Origin: Cardiocondyla obscurior
Lineage: Eukaryota > Arthropoda > Insecta > Hymenoptera > Formicidae
DNA: 64,000 bases
NCBI RefSeq assembly: GCF_019399895.1
Contig: NC_091892.1
Location: forward strand, 372,001 to 436,000
Direction: 5' to 3'
A program made the position numbers and the translations under genes. Shown here in pieces: positions 10,707 through 23,173 of this stretch (position 1 is the stretch's first letter; each line of letters opens with the position of its first letter). A model generated the notes under the pieces. The model saw only the letters and a list, made by a program, of their open reading frames with translations. It was not told the origin of the DNA and did not search any database.

Positions 10707-13700
10707 ATGTCGACCGGAGGAGGATCGACAAGCGATGCGGCGAATTCGATAGCGATATTAAAACGGCGTAGGGCGACAATCAAGGCCGCGTGCACAAGAA
10801 TAGAAAATTTTGCCGCCGGCATAAATGTTGTAGACGACGCGACGATGGTGCAATTGCGCGAGCGGCGTAAGAAATTAGATAATTATTGGAGCGAGTACAA
10901 TTCGATTCAGACGCGACTGGAAGACTTAGACGAAAGCGAGGGCCGTGATCGTGAGACGTTCGAAAACGCATATTACGACCTGTGCGCGACCATTGCAGGT
11001 CTTGACCGGCCACGCGTACAGGCCTCGCCTGCCCCGAGTGCGGAGGGGTCAAACGGCAGCGGAAGTGCGGGCGCACGCAATAATGTGCGTCTGCCAAAAT
11101 TAAACATACCCGCGTTCAACGGAAAATATGACAAGTGGCTGCCGTATCGGGACTTATTTAGCTCCGCGGTGCACAGCAACAGCGCACTCTCAAGGGTCGA
11201 AAAATTGCAGTACCTGAAGGGAACGTTAGAAGGCGAGGCGTTGGGCGTGATAGACGCGTTGGAAGTGTCCGAGGCGAATTACGACGCCGCCTGGGATTTA
11301 ATAAACGAGCGCTACAATAATGAAAGAGCTATCGCGTACGCACACATAAAAGCGATTATGTGTTTCCCGCCGATAATAAAGGAGAGCGCGGTCGAAATTC
11401 GAAATATGTGCGATAGCGTGTCGCGACATTTGTTATCCTTAAAAGCGTTAAAACGGGATTCCGACAAGTGGGACGATGTCCTGGTGTATTGGCTAAGTAC
11501 GAAGTTAGATGCGGTTACGGCCCGAGAATGGCATGCGTCGCTAAAGAACTCCGAACTGCCCACAATGAAGATGTTCAAAGATTTTTTGGCGCACCGTAGC
11601 CGGGTGTTAGAATCGCTGCCGAAGCGTGAGGCCACGAGCCAGAGGCGTGAGGACTCGCGGGCGGTGACGCGGGCCGAGAGCAGACGTCAGGCGTTACACG
11701 CGACGGCCGGGGCGAGCGGGTGCTCCTATTGTGGCGGCGATCACTCCGTGTACGCGTGCCGGGACTTCGTCGGGTTGTCGGTGGTGCAGCGTATCGCGGA
11801 AATTAAAAAACGAGGGCTGTGTCTAAATTGTATCAGATCAGCGTCACACAGGGCCGTCCAGTGCCCGTCGGGCAGCTGTCGCATTTGTAAGGGCAAGCAT
11901 AACTCCTTGCTGCACTTACCGCGGGGATCGAACGAGGGATCCGGATCGAGCGCGGGGGAGCAGGGATCCGCGGCGGGAACATCGCGTTCCGTGTCGGGTG
12001 AGGCGACGGCGTTGGTCGCTCGCAAGGGGGCCGGGAGGGGCACCTCAGAGGTGTTGCTCTCAACCGCGGTAATCTACATATTCGATAGAAAAAATTCTCG
12101 AAAAACTATACGCGTGCTGTTGGACTCCGGCTCACAGGCCAACTTTATAACAGCTGGGGCCGCGAAAACATTATGTTTACCATGTAGGTCGGTGAACTTG
12201 ATTATAGCGGGTGTCGGCAAATTAACGAGCCAGTCTACACGGGTTGCTCGCGTTCGGATACGCTCGCGCACGAGTGCATTTGAGACCGAGATCGAATGCG
12301 TAGTCACCGATCATATCACGGGCCGGATTCCGACCGTTTCTCTGCGGCGCGAAAAAATTAAATTACCGGCGGGCATTCAATTAGCGGACCCCCAGTTTTA
12401 CCGGGCGGACGCGATTGATATGCTTATTGGGGCCGAACTATTCTGGGATCTGGTGTGCGTTGGCCGGATACGCGCCACGCAGGACCACCCGGTAATACAG
12501 AAGACGCGTCTGGGATGGGTCTTGGCCGGTAGATCGGCGGACACGAGGGGCGCTCCGACAGGAGCGTGTGCGTTACACGCGGTTATTTCGAACGCGGAGC
12601 TGCAGGATGGTTTGAGACGTTTTTGGGAGCTGGAGGAGGTCGCGGAAACCTCACGCGGAACCGCAGACGAGCGGATGTGCGAGCAGCATTTTTTAGAGAA
12701 CGTCCAGATAGGAAGGGACGGTAGATACACGGTAAAGATGCCTGTGAGACCGGGGGCCTTAGCGCTACTGGGCGAGTCGCGGGAGATCGCGATGAGGCGG
12801 CTATTCGGATTAGAAAAAAGATTTCGCCGGGATGCCCAATTTAGAGACGCATATGCCCGTTTTATACAAGATTACGAACGACTGGGGCATATGAGAAAAA
12901 TCGAGTCGCGAGAGCGGGATATGCCGGGATCGCTGTACCTACCGCATCACGGCGTGTTAAAGAAGTCCGAGGCGGGAGTCAAGCTAAGGGTGGTATTCGA
13001 CGCATCGTGCCGGACGAGCGGTGGTCGATCATTAAACGAGGCGTTATTGACGGGGCCGACTATCCAGCAGGAATTAGCCTCGCTGTTAATTCGATTTCGT
13101 ACGTGGCGATATGTATTTACCGCCGATATTATTAAAATGTACCGACAAATACTCGTGGACGCGTCGCAGACAAAATTACAACGCATTTTGTGGCGCGGAT
13201 CGGAGTGCGAGGCGATTCAAGAATACGAGTTGCTTACGGTGACATACGGAACGACGTCCGCGCCGTTCCTCGCGACACGAGTGCTGAAACATTTGGCAGA
13301 ATCCCACGAGTCGGAATTCCCGGTAGGAGCGAAGCGCATTGCGAATGATTTTTATATGGACGATCTGCTCACCGGAGCAGATACGTTGGACGAAGCGATA
13401 ATCATGCGAGATCAAATAATTGCGATACTTAGACGCGGCAAATTAGAGCTAAGTAAATGGTTAGCGAACCACGTAGAATTGCTTCCGCGCGAGGAGCAAG
13501 GCGGCGGAGAATTATCAGTCTTAGCGGGCGAGGGCGAGCGCAAGATACTGGGCATCCAGTGGGATCCCAGCCAAGATGAATTTCTAATTGAGACGGGCGA
13601 TGGCGCGCGCGGGGGGGGGCGAATAACCAAACGCGCAGTACTGGCCGAGATCGCCGGTCTATTCGATCCGCTCGGCGTGTTGGGACCGCTCATCGTGGTA

Positions 13701-14168
13701 CCCAAGCTGATCTTGCAAGAAACGTGGCAAGCGGAGATCGGCTGGGATGAAACGCTGCCGCCGGATTTGCACCAGCGATGGGTCGAATTTCGTGAACAGC
13801 TACGTGAATTGAAGGGTGTACGAATACCGCGTTGGGTGGGTACCGGAGGATTAAAAGAAGTACAGATGCACGGGTTTTGTGACACGAGCGAGCGCGCTTA
13901 TGGTGCATGCATATACGTGCGTGTAACCGAGGCGGGCGGACGGCACCGGGTGACATTATTAACATCGAAGTCACGAGTCGCGCCGGTCAGAGCGGTATCG
14001 TTGCCGCGGTTAGAGTTGAGCGCGGCCTTGTTGCTGGCAAGGCTGCTCGAGAGAACTCGCACCGCTTGGGGGGGGCGGCAAGAAAAAAGTGGTGCTCTGG
14101 TCGGATTCCACAATAACGCTGCAGTGGATAAAATCCTCCTCCCGAAAATGGAAGGCCTTTGTGGCTAA
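10707..14168 (+). CDS. BEL/Pao gag-protease-reverse transcriptase
   Basis: This is the first part of the polyprotein: capsid, aspartic protease and reverse transcriptase. I take ATG 10707; the frame is open a little upstream. A Gag segment of DUF1759 type lies at about residues 128-230 (LPKLNIPAFNGKYDKW). Zinc knuckles occur at about 339-400 (CSYCGGDHSVYAC and further Cys/His pairs). The protease motif LLDSGSQANFI is near 470, and the RT active site YMDDLLTG is near 883. A Pao-type RNase H begins near 1040 (LPRLELSAALLLARLLE). The frame leaves the expected RNase H sequence at a run of eight G near 14068-14075 and ends about 30 codons later. The overlapping frame at 14089 continues the domain. 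Codons are GC-rich, unlike the surrounding host DNA. Confidence 0.93.
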   Translation: MSTGGGSTSDAANSIAILKRRRATIKAACTRIENFAAGINVVDDATMVQLRERRKKLDNYWSEYNSIQTRLEDLDESEGRDRETFENAYYDLCATIAGLDRPRVQASPAPSAEGSNGSGSAGARNNVRLPKLNIPAFNGKYDKWLPYRDLFSSAVHSNSALSRVEKLQYLKGTLEGEALGVIDALEVSEANYDAAWDLINERYNNERAIAYAHIKAIMCFPPIIKESAVEIRNMCDSVSRHLLSLKALKRDSDKWDDVLVYWLSTKLDAVTAREWHASLKNSELPTMKMFKDFLAHRSRVLESLPKREATSQRREDSRAVTRAESRRQALHATAGASGCSYCGGDHSVYACRDFVGLSVVQRIAEIKKRGLCLNCIRSASHRAVQCPSGSCRICKGKHNSLLHLPRGSNEGSGSSAGEQGSAAGTSRSVSGEATALVARKGAGRGTSEVLLSTAVIYIFDRKNSRKTIRVLLDSGSQANFITAGAAKTLCLPCRSVNLIIAGVGKLTSQSTRVARVRIRSRTSAFETEIECVVTDHITGRIPTVSLRREKIKLPAGIQLADPQFYRADAIDMLIGAELFWDLVCVGRIRATQDHPVIQKTRLGWVLAGRSADTRGAPTGACALHAVISNAELQDGLRRFWELEEVAETSRGTADERMCEQHFLENVQIGRDGRYTVKMPVRPGALALLGESREIAMRRLFGLEKRFRRDAQFRDAYARFIQDYERLGHMRKIESRERDMPGSLYLPHHGVLKKSEAGVKLRVVFDASCRTSGGRSLNEALLTGPTIQQELASLLIRFRTWRYVFTADIIKMYRQILVDASQTKLQRILWRGSECEAIQEYELLTVTYGTTSAPFLATRVLKHLAESHESEFPVGAKRIANDFYMDDLLTGADTLDEAIIMRDQIIAILRRGKLELSKWLANHVELLPREEQGGGELSVLAGEGERKILGIQWDPSQDEFLIETGDGARGGGRITKRAVLAEIAGLFDPLGVLGPLIVVPKLILQETWQAEIGWDETLPPDLHQRWVEFREQLRELKGVRIPRWVGTGGLKEVQMHGFCDTSERAYGACIYVRVTEAGGRHRVTLLTSKSRVAPVRAVSLPRLELSAALLLARLLERTRTAWGGRQEKSGALVGFHNNAAVDKILLPKMEGLCG

Positions 14169-15909
14169 CCGTGTGGGAGAGATTCAAGCGGTTACAGAAA
14201 TAACCGATTGGCGGCACGTGCCGACGGCCGAAAACCCCGCGGATATGCTGTCACGCGGAACGAACGTGAGAGAGCTAATAGATTCGTCTATGTGGTGGAG
14301 CGGGCCTGCCTTCTTACGCGCGGACGAGAATGCATGGCCAAATAAATTGATGGAAGCACCGAAAGAAATGCCGGAGCAGAAGCGTGTGATTGCCGCGGTA
14401 GCTAGGGTTCAGGACAAGGGGGTGGTGCAAATCCTGCTAGAAAAAATATCCAGCCTAAATAAAATTGTACGCGTAATAGCCTATTGCCGAAGAATATTGC
14501 GGAAACAGAAAGAGAAAAAATGCGTGACGATTTCCCCGATGGAATTTAAAGAGGCGTTATATACAATTGTAAGGAACGTACAGCGCGAGGCCTTCGCTCC
14601 GGAATGCGAAGCCTTACAAGCGAATAAGAAAATAAACAGCCGAAGTAGCGTTTTTGGCTTGACACCGTTTATCGACGAAGACGGAATAATTCGCGTGGGA
14701 GGCCGGTTGAAAAACGCGGAAATTCCGTTTGACGCGAGACACCCGATGTTGTTGCCGAGGCGGCACGAGTTGACCACGCGAATTGTACAATTAGAACATG
14801 TAAACGCGTTGCATGCCGGTGCGCAGACGACGCTCGCGATCGTCAGGCAAAGATTTTGGCCGATAGCTGCGCGCTCGGTGGTGCGGGGCGTCGTGCGTCG
14901 TTGCATCAAATGCTTTCGATGTAACCCGAGATTGTCACAAGCCATTATGGCAGATTTACCGAACAAGCGAGTAAATGTAGCACGACCATTTTCGCATGCG
15001 GGCATCGATTACGCCGGTCCGATTCTACTTAAGGATCATAAGCGGCGAAATGCCAAGCTGACCAAGGCATACTTGGCGATCTTTGTATGTTTCACCGTGC
15101 GGGCCGTGCACATCGAACTAGTTAGCGACTTGACTTCCGACGCCTTCATCGCGGCGCTTAAAAGATTTGTATCGCGACGCGGCAAGCCGGCGTGTTTGTA
15201 TTCGGACAACGGCACGACGTTTGTAGGAGCCGAGAAGCGGCTAAAAGAATTTCGCGAGTGCGTGCGGAGCGAGGCAACGGACCTGGCTATTCGCGAATTT
15301 CTGAGCGAAAAGGGCATCGAGTGGAAATTTATACCACCGTATGCTCCACATTTTGGCGGATTGTGGGAGGCGGCGGTAAAATCCGCAAAGACTCACTTAA
15401 ACCGAGTCTTGGGTCAAGCGCATGCCACCTTCGAGGAAATGTATACGATATTGTGCGAGATCGAGGGAATCATGAACTCGAGACCGCTTGCGCCGCTCAG
15501 TGCGGATCCGACGGACCTGGATTGCATCACGCCGGGTCATTTTTTGATTGGTGCGGCTCTGTGCAGCTTTTCTGTTCCAGGATTACAGCACATACCGGAG
15601 GGACGACTACTTCGGTGGCAGCGTGTCGAGCAGATGCGCCAGCACTTTTGGCAACGCTGGAAGGACGAATATCTGCACACTTTGATCCAACGCACAAAGT
15701 GGCGAGCGAGCCGGGGGACGCCGATAGCGGTGGGACAAATGGTGGTTGTCCAGCAGGCCGGACTCGGACCTTTGCAGTGGCTCCTGGGGAGGATAAAGGA
15801 GGTGCATCCCGGAGCCGATGGAGTAGTGCGTACCGCGACCATCCGCACCAAGAAGGGAGAAATAACGCGACCGACCACCAGACTGGCGGTCCTCCCGTTA
15901 GAAGAATAG
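14089..15909 (+). CDS. BEL/Pao RNase H-integrase, frameshifted continuation
   Basis: This frame carries the rest of RNase H (LWSDSTITLQWI at its start), the integrase zinc-binding domain (HVNALHAG with CIKCFRC, about 14797-14925), and the DDE core: Asp in AGIDYAGP, Asp in YSDNGTTF, Glu in GGLWEAAVK. A C-terminal DUF5641-type segment follows, ending before the 3' LTR. It overlaps the first frame by 80 bp in +1 relation. In related BEL/Pao elements gag-pol is usually one frame, so the break inside RNase H is most simply a one-base change in a G-run (real or sequencing), not programmed frameshifting. The ATG at 14089 is only the first Met in the frame and is unlikely to be a true start. Confidence 0.9.
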   Translation: MVLWSDSTITLQWIKSSSRKWKAFVANRVGEIQAVTEITDWRHVPTAENPADMLSRGTNVRELIDSSMWWSGPAFLRADENAWPNKLMEAPKEMPEQKRVIAAVARVQDKGVVQILLEKISSLNKIVRVIAYCRRILRKQKEKKCVTISPMEFKEALYTIVRNVQREAFAPECEALQANKKINSRSSVFGLTPFIDEDGIIRVGGRLKNAEIPFDARHPMLLPRRHELTTRIVQLEHVNALHAGAQTTLAIVRQRFWPIAARSVVRGVVRRCIKCFRCNPRLSQAIMADLPNKRVNVARPFSHAGIDYAGPILLKDHKRRNAKLTKAYLAIFVCFTVRAVHIELVSDLTSDAFIAALKRFVSRRGKPACLYSDNGTTFVGAEKRLKEFRECVRSEATDLAIREFLSEKGIEWKFIPPYAPHFGGLWEAAVKSAKTHLNRVLGQAHATFEEMYTILCEIEGIMNSRPLAPLSADPTDLDCITPGHFLIGAALCSFSVPGLQHIPEGRLLRWQRVEQMRQHFWQRWKDEYLHTLIQRTKWRASRGTPIAVGQMVVVQQAGLGPLQWLLGRIKEVHPGADGVVRTATIRTKKGEITRPTTRLAVLPLEE

Positions 15910-16033
15910 CGTCCCAACCGGTCAGCCGGCGTATAACGCGATATTTATCGACGAGCCAAATGTAAATTGAGCGAACGAAACGACGAACGTTGCGATAACG
16001 ATTAACGACCACGGTATTGAAGTATAATACTTC

Positions 16034-16046
16034 AAGGGGGCCGGGA
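16034..16046 (+). other. polypurine tract of BEL/Pao element
   Basis: A purine-rich AAGGGGGCCGGGA directly precedes the 3' LTR, in the position of the plus-strand DNA primer. Confidence 0.75.
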
Positions 16047-16568
16047 TGTTTGAGCATAATTAAAGCGGTAGCTGACCGGCAGAATTTATAATAAATTAAA
16101 AAACTCCGCGAGTAAAAACGAAAGTCGCGGCGTCTAACAAAGTAAAAACGGAAAGTCGCGGCGTCTAACAAAAGCGATAAACAGTCGGGCAGGTCGTTGA
16201 ATTTCGACAATATTTATATACGACGTCATACCGCCAAGGCTAACGGTAGCTGAGGGTAACGAACTCGCGTTTAAAAAAACCGTCGAGACAAAGGATCTCG
16301 CGAGAGGTCCGGACCCGCGATCGAGGATATAAAAACCGCGATCTCGATCGGGCGAGTCAGTCGTCACAATAGATTGCGCGTGAACTGTAAATTGCCGATC
16401 CGCTGTACATCGGAGGTCGTGCAGATCTCTCGAGTATTGAGAGAATAAATTAGTTATATTTAATTTAAACAATATAACGAGTCGAGCGCACTTCTTTATT
16501 CGCATCCCACCTACATCCGGGAAACGCCGAAATACACGACGGGCGAAAACCTGCGAGAGGCCTTGACA
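16047..16568 (+). repeat. 3' LTR of BEL/Pao element
   Basis: The 522 bp copy is identical by eye to 9840-10361 and is followed by the AAGTC target duplication. Its TATAAAA box is at 16328-16334. Confidence 0.96.
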
Positions 16569-19500
16569 AAGTCTTAGTTCAATTGCGAGATTGAGTATTA
16601 AAACTTGATCAAGAAATTCCGTAAAGTACAGAGTCAGTTAGCGCTAAATATTTATCAAGCCTTCATTTCTTTGCCCAGTCGCTGCCTCGCTGTGATCTCA
16701 GGACGATGAAAAATATCCACGCGCACGTAATTACTATGAGTCGCGTCAAGAAGCCAACGTAAACTATGTTTACTTTTTATTTCTGTTTCCCTTATTTCCC
16801 CTCGTCACAGTGAGATATTGTCTCCCCCTTTCCTTCCTATTCTCTCTGAACCACTTTTACTCGGTCCTTTACTTTCTTTTTCTTCGCCTCTCCCTCTGAA
16901 AGTTGCGCCGGGCAAAGTCGGCGAACTCGAAGTTTTCCTGAAAACTCGCAGTTGCAACTGCATTCTCCAATTGTGAACGTTGAGCGCGCGCACATACGGA
17001 AAAAGTTCGCAATTAGCGCTAATTACGCTTAAATGGTCGACAATTAATTCGCGCAATCTGGCCCTCAATCTCGGTCACGGTTACCGGGTTTTGCGAAATA
17101 GAGCAACGGCGCAGTTGCATTTCACTTGACTGATGACGTAGCGCAAAAAATATCAGCGACAATTTGACGCCTTTTGAATCATTTAGCTATCGTTACGCGG
17201 TTGATCAGTCGAAGTTAAAACGCTATCATTCGCGTGAATTCACTTCCCTTTTTCTTGCTAATTACATACAAATTACACGTTCTACCGTAAATTCTGCCTA
17301 CAACGCAAGATATTACCTCGTCCTAGCGTTTCGTACATTTTAAAGTACAAAAGTTTTATAAAAATGTAAGTTACATTTAATAAAATATAATCCTACGATA
17401 ATTTTTGATGACTATACTATTTTATTTTATTTGCAATTTATAGACGGCTATAGTTACGTAATTATATTTTCATTTATTATTGCATTTAGTTTGGACATAC
17501 ATAAAAGTGATATTACCCGGAAACTAACTCCGGCAGGTTAATTTTATATTTTTTTAAATTCATGGAAATGCATTGTAAATGATTTTCTTGCAAATATTTA
17601 TACGTTTCAGTAACAGAACGCTTAATGTTCTTCGCTTAATGTTCTTCTCAATCAGCGAATACGCGCTTTGTATTCTAAAACGTTCCGGGATTGCATTTTG
17701 TGAATATGAAATCGTATTTCACGCTGGGCGAACATACGAAGGCAACGGTATTCGCGATGAAGGCAACGCTACATTACTCTTTATTCATATTCCGAGAAAG
17801 TTGCAATAACTTCAGCATCGTACGATAAATGAGAAGTTTTATCGAAGTTTGCGCTGCACTTGTGCGGATTGCACGCGTTCCGCGCGCGCCAAACTTCGAT
17901 ATTAACGCTAATTAAGGACGAGATTAATTTCGGTACAAGAACCGCCATCCGGTTGATAACTTACAAAAAGATAAGTTTAGTTAAGCTGATTTAATTGCAC
18001 CGATAACTGGAACTAGAAAAAAAAAAAAAAAGAAACCCGTCTATGTAAGATACAACAGTATTTGGCACTGAAAATCACGGCATTGCAAGAAAGATACTTT
18101 TAATTATTATTAATTAAGTCATGCTACTGATTCAAAAATCCACGGACGAAACGTTACGACTGAATGACTATAATACGCTCGGCTCGTCAAGTCGTTTTGC
18201 ATTTAACGCCAGTCCCGATTCACTTTTCTCTAATTAACGTGTTTCAATTTGCCGAGATAATGATTCCGCGCGTGGGAATGTTAAAGATAAATATGTATCG
18301 CGCAATGCGCTGCGTTAATTGACTAATCGCGTATTCGTAATCGCTTTTGTGACCAATGGCAAGAGTCGTATCGTTGCTATCGCTCTCCTTCGTCGCTACG
18401 TGCCAGAATTCGCGTTGAAACCATCGAAAGTCCCATTACGGAACTACGGCGTCATAATTATGGCGCGGCGGGTCGCATACGTGCCGCACGTACGTAGCAT
18501 CCTGCCGTCGTTCGCATACTCAGCCGCGTGCACACGCACACGGGTACTCGTCACAGCTCGCAATGCAACGAGAAATTTAGTGCACGATAAGGTCGTTGCC
18601 ATTAAAAGAGCGCTCGCAAAATTATAGCCGATTTTTGCGGGGAGATAGCTGAAGAATGTGAGTGGTAAATTTGAAGCTTAACCGTAGACTGCTCGCTTCG
18701 TGAAAAACGAGAGTTTTTTCATTTTTCCCAAATAAATGTGTGCTGAAATTTCGAATGTCACTATTTTTTTTGTTTTTTACTTTTTTTTCTATTTTTTTTG
18801 TTGCATTACTAGCTTTTTATTATTTATACGTGATGGTAAGTTTTTTGACAAAAGTCCCTGGGGGGATATGCGTTTTAATGTGCGTGCACATACTCGTCAC
18901 GGCTTGCAACATAGCGTGAGAGTCGTATTACGATAACGTCGCCCGTGCGCAAAACGCTTGGGAAATTACGACCGATTTTTGAAAAGAGACATCAGAACGA
19001 CAGAAGTGTAAAATTCGAAGGGCTTTGAAACTAAAGTGCAAAACTTGGCTGGAAAATAAAAGTAAAGCATAAACATTGCCGGTGGTTTTTCTCCCGCGGG
19101 ATAGTCACCGCGGTGTTTTCAGAGAATACAATTTACGAGGCTGCATTCAACGCTCGGGGACGGCACGGGATATTCGGGATTCATCAGTGTAATGCGATCA
19201 CAATGATTAAGGGCAGTGGAGTAGACGACGTTCGCAGCGTGAAAATGGACGGACGAAAGAGAGATGCGCCAGCGCGAGAAAGACGGCGCGAGAGGTTGTT
19301 GAAGCGGGGTCGAAATACACGGAAAAGCGTGGTGGCAGGTGGAGGAGACCCTTTCTCACCTGCATATTGTATGCCGTATGCTGCGAGTTTACTGCTCTGA
19401 ATTATCACCGCACCTACCCTTCACCCTGTTACTCCCTCCCTCTCCTCCCGCGGTTGCTTTCACGGCGTGCCCTCGTTCCGCAAATCCTCCCTCTCCCTCC

Positions 19501-22340
19501 CCCACCGTTTGCCCGCTCGCGCGGTTGTGTATGCCAGGCACGAGACTAACGCATAAATTAACACTTTGCCCTCTTCATTCCGCCGGACCCGGAAATTCTT
19601 CGGGGCGCCGGTTGCGCTCAAATCCTGCCGTAATTAACCTTCAAGTTAACTCCGCGCGTCGCGGTTACCATTGTTATCGGGAATCTCGCGAATTAGGGCA
19701 ATTCCAGGGCCCTCGATCGCCAAGAATTGCTGCGGGACTTCGAGTGCGAATTGCGCTGATAGATGGTACTCGACTTAATTTCGATTACTCCCGTACGGCC
19801 GCGTACGTAAAAACGCGCACGATGAAAAGATACATCCGATCCCAATTCCCGAACGTAATTAGATCTCTTTGCCAATCACAGTTAAGTTGATCTTAAGTAT
19901 CTTCAACGTTTAATCTATTCGCGGATCGATTAGTGCGCTTTGAAATATAAAAGTGTCTTTAACAAAGGATAACGTAAGTAAAGTATCGATCAGATAAAGA
20001 ATTAAGTCAGTAGAAAAACTGTTTACTGTTTAAGATAATCTCAAAATAATTAACGTCACTTTAATTATTTCTAAATCAGCCGCATTTACGAGCAGTATAA
20101 AGACCGTGATAATTGAAAAAAAAAAGAATGACGGCATAAACTTAACAGATCCCGCTGATTTGCTTCGCGACTTAAAAAGAAAATGCCTCCTCGGTTCTAT
20201 TTCAACGTTGAGGTTTTTACCATACCGGGAGCGCAATGATGCGTTCCGACACGAGCGCGTAATTCCCGGTCGTGCTCAGTATCAGGACATGCGTAAAAAA
20301 AAAAAAAAATGAAGAGCGGCGGAGAAGGAGCTGGACCGGAAAGGATGCAGGCGGGCAAGGCGGGACGGTGCTTTCAACCGCATTGCAGAATTACCCGGCC
20401 AAGTTCCTGCTCGGAGAGCATAAAACAACCGCCAGCGGCTGCTGGCCGACACCAAATTTATGACGCGCTTATATGCCGAAATGGAAAAGCGCATGGAAGT
20501 CAGTCCCTTACCTAACTTTCCTGCCGGTCGAATCGTATCGCTTGATTTTATCGAAACTTCACGCGGCGACTGCGAATCGCAGGGATATAATATATGTATA
20601 TGACGGTGAAACCCCTTTTTCATGCCTCGCTACGTAAATACTATCGTCTCTTAACACATTTGAATTTAAACTTTTTAATGAAAATACATTCATTAAATCC
20701 GTCATTTATAAAGAAATCGTATATACGCTACACTAATTTCTTTTTTAAATAAATACATTCTCTTTAAATTAATCATTAATAATTTATATTTAAATATTAA
20801 ATATTCCGCGGCTCGGTAAAAATTTATTTTCTTCAAGTTTCTCTCCTTTAAGCTTTTAATTGTTAAATGTTATAATTGCGGGGACGAGGAACGTTGTGAC
20901 AACGTGGGTTATCGCCGAAAAATCTACACCCTCGTTCCTTCCGGCGATCTCTTTTCGTTTCGCTAACAGATGCGGCGGAATTACGCGCGCCGCGCGCAGA
21001 ATGACGTCGACGCGGACAGCTTCGTCGGTGCCGAAGAGAGAGTTCAGCCTTTGCCGAACAACCGGTCATGTTTCTGGCTTTGATGGCCTGCTATGGGCAT
21101 CTATTCTTGCCAGCTACCTCGCCCCCTCCGCCCCCCAACCCTTCTCTCCTTATTTCACGTGCAATTGTAAGTGCTACTCCTCCGCGCCAGGAATCGCGGC
21201 CACGTTCGCGCCAGTTTCTCGGAGATGTAACTCCGTAGATCGTGACTGCGCGAATCCACCCGGGAGAGACATACATTCGCAGCTACGCCATTTCCATTGA
21301 AACTACCCCGATGGATGCGATGCCTTGAAACCGAGGGTCCAACATAACGTCAAGAACGTAACGCGGAAACTCGCGAGAAAAGCTACCTTTGGCATTTAAA
21401 TATTAAAGCAACTTAAATTTATTTTGCAGGCACGCAAATTTTTATACGCTTCGAAACTTTGTATTTAAATATTTTTAACTAATTCCCCAAATAATTCTCA
21501 AATCTTTACATTAGTATTATAAACGTCGAGGTAGCTGCGTTTAACGAGATGCACGCTGTCGGTACCGATATCACGCTTTCGTCAGAAAGTTTACGTCAAA
21601 AACGCAGCCGTGAAATTTGTTCGGGGGATATAATCGAGGTGTAATGCGATTCACCTTGCGCGATCTATCATCCGCGTACATCCCGGAAACTTATCCCGAC
21701 TAGATCAATCTGATTCATCAAGATGAATCCGCCGTCCGTTTCGCAACTTATGATTCGCGTGCCGGAAGAAATGGTGAATAAATCAAATCGCAAATGCGTT
21801 TGACGTGTGGTCAGATTGCGAAGTTTTCCGCAGAATTGCCCGCAGCTCGAGCACCATCGCCGGCGAGAAGACCATTCCGCTCCGTTCGCGCGACTCGATT
21901 GCACCGCGAAAGTTGTCGATACATCGTTTCTCTCAGCTGATTTGCGTTAACGTGAAAATTATCGCATTGCAAAACCAGGTTGTTGCGTTATGATGACGCG
22001 ACGCGTTGTCGAGAAATTTAATTTCGCCCGATTACAGATCGCCGAAATAAGAACGATTCAACATGTGTTAATAACGCCCCGATGCATTGACCTATCTGAT
22101 TATTTAATTATTGCTTAAATGTTAATTAAAATAATTATAAGCGATAAGGTTTTGAATTTAATTGTACAAAATATTTTTGTATTATATTAGAAGAAACGAT
22201 GCGAGCGCATTATTACATTCAGGGATATTAGTTATATTAATATCTTTATGATAATTACAATTGAGTGATCTGTGACTGACGGCGTGTTGCCTATTCACTT
22301 ACATTTGTAGCTCTCGGTTAGGTTAGGACAGGTTATTTTC

Positions 22341-22388
22341 CGTCCTTCCGTTCGTCCTTCCTTCCTTCCTTCCTTCCTTCCTTCCTCC
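22341..22388. repeat. TTCC microsatellite
   Basis: Ten or so TTCC/GTCC units are arrayed in tandem. Just upstream, a short GGTTAGGTTAGG echoes the insect telomere unit TTAGG but is too short to mean anything. Confidence 0.85.
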
Positions 22389-23173
22389 CGTGGCAGCATT
22401 CTGGATTATCCTGACGTCTTGCAGCACTCAAAATCACTTGGCACTATATTACACTGCTCTGCTTTTTTTTTATAATCACTGTCACTGATCACGAATACTA
22501 TCACTCGAGAGACGAACGCCCGAAGAACGACGGAGTCACCACTTGCGCTTCTGCGACGCCTAGTGATCGACGGAGGTAATCTTGGCTCTGATTTACTTTT
22601 ATAAACCACTTTACATCACCACGTCGTAAGCCTTTAATTAACACGAACTCAATGACGATGCTTCGGGCGACAGATCGCAAAATTTTCTGATCATTCAGCG
22701 TATCGATCGGAAATTAAGCAGGTCCGAGTAGTCGCGTAATTAGTCATGTAATCCCACGGAGAATATGAGGAGAAGTTCGAGGGGACTGAATGAAGGAGGG
22801 ATCCAAGACGGACTCGAGGGATTCGCGAATCCGGTCACGGTAGAAATTAATTTTCGATCGGTGGCGGCAGCGACGGAGGAGAGAATTTAATGGCACCCAG
22901 AAATCAGGAGTGATCGCGCTAATTTGAGTCCTCGTCCATCCAACTGTACTTTCTCGTATTCTGTAGGTAGTACACGGCCAAGATCGTTATAAGCACTTGT
23001 AAAGCAGTAATATACATAAATTAATTTAAACTAAATATAAAGGTACATATGTATATATCCCAGATAGAGAGAAAAAGAAAATTTACAACATCGAAATTGC
23101 GCGGAGAATATTTCGTATCGTTGCCAATTTCTTGTGTCGTGATCGAATATTTAATTTGAGTGTCGTGGATTAT

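Larger units (their letters stand above)
9840..16568 (+). mobile_element. BEL/Pao LTR retrotransposon, very young insertion
   Basis: Two 522 bp LTRs that look identical by eye flank a gag-pol interior. The 5 bp target duplication AAGTC lies at 9835-9839 and 16569-16573. LTR ends are TGTTTGAG and CCTTGACA. The interior holds a candidate primer-binding site directly after the 5' LTR, a gag-protease-RT frame, an RNase H-integrase frame and a purine tract before the 3' LTR. No envelope frame exists between 15909 and 16047. The domain order protease-RT-RNase H-integrase with DUF1759 and DUF5641-type segments is typical of BEL/Pao. LTR identity shows that insertion is recent. A single frameshift near a G-run breaks the polyprotein. 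Confidence 0.96.

Noticed and set aside
13602..13621. A second possible frameshift at a run of nine G in the BEL/Pao RT frame
   Set aside because: The reading frame stays correct on both sides of this run, so it is not the break.
15192..15965. A 257-codon plus-strand frame and a 227-codon minus-strand frame (15527-16210) in the BEL/Pao element
   Set aside because: Both overlap the integrase coding region and LTR in other frames. Their translations show no domain, while the integrase frame has all catalytic motifs.
22311..22332. Telomere-like TTAGG repeats
   Set aside because: Only two or three units occur, next to a TTCC microsatellite; too short for an interstitial telomere.
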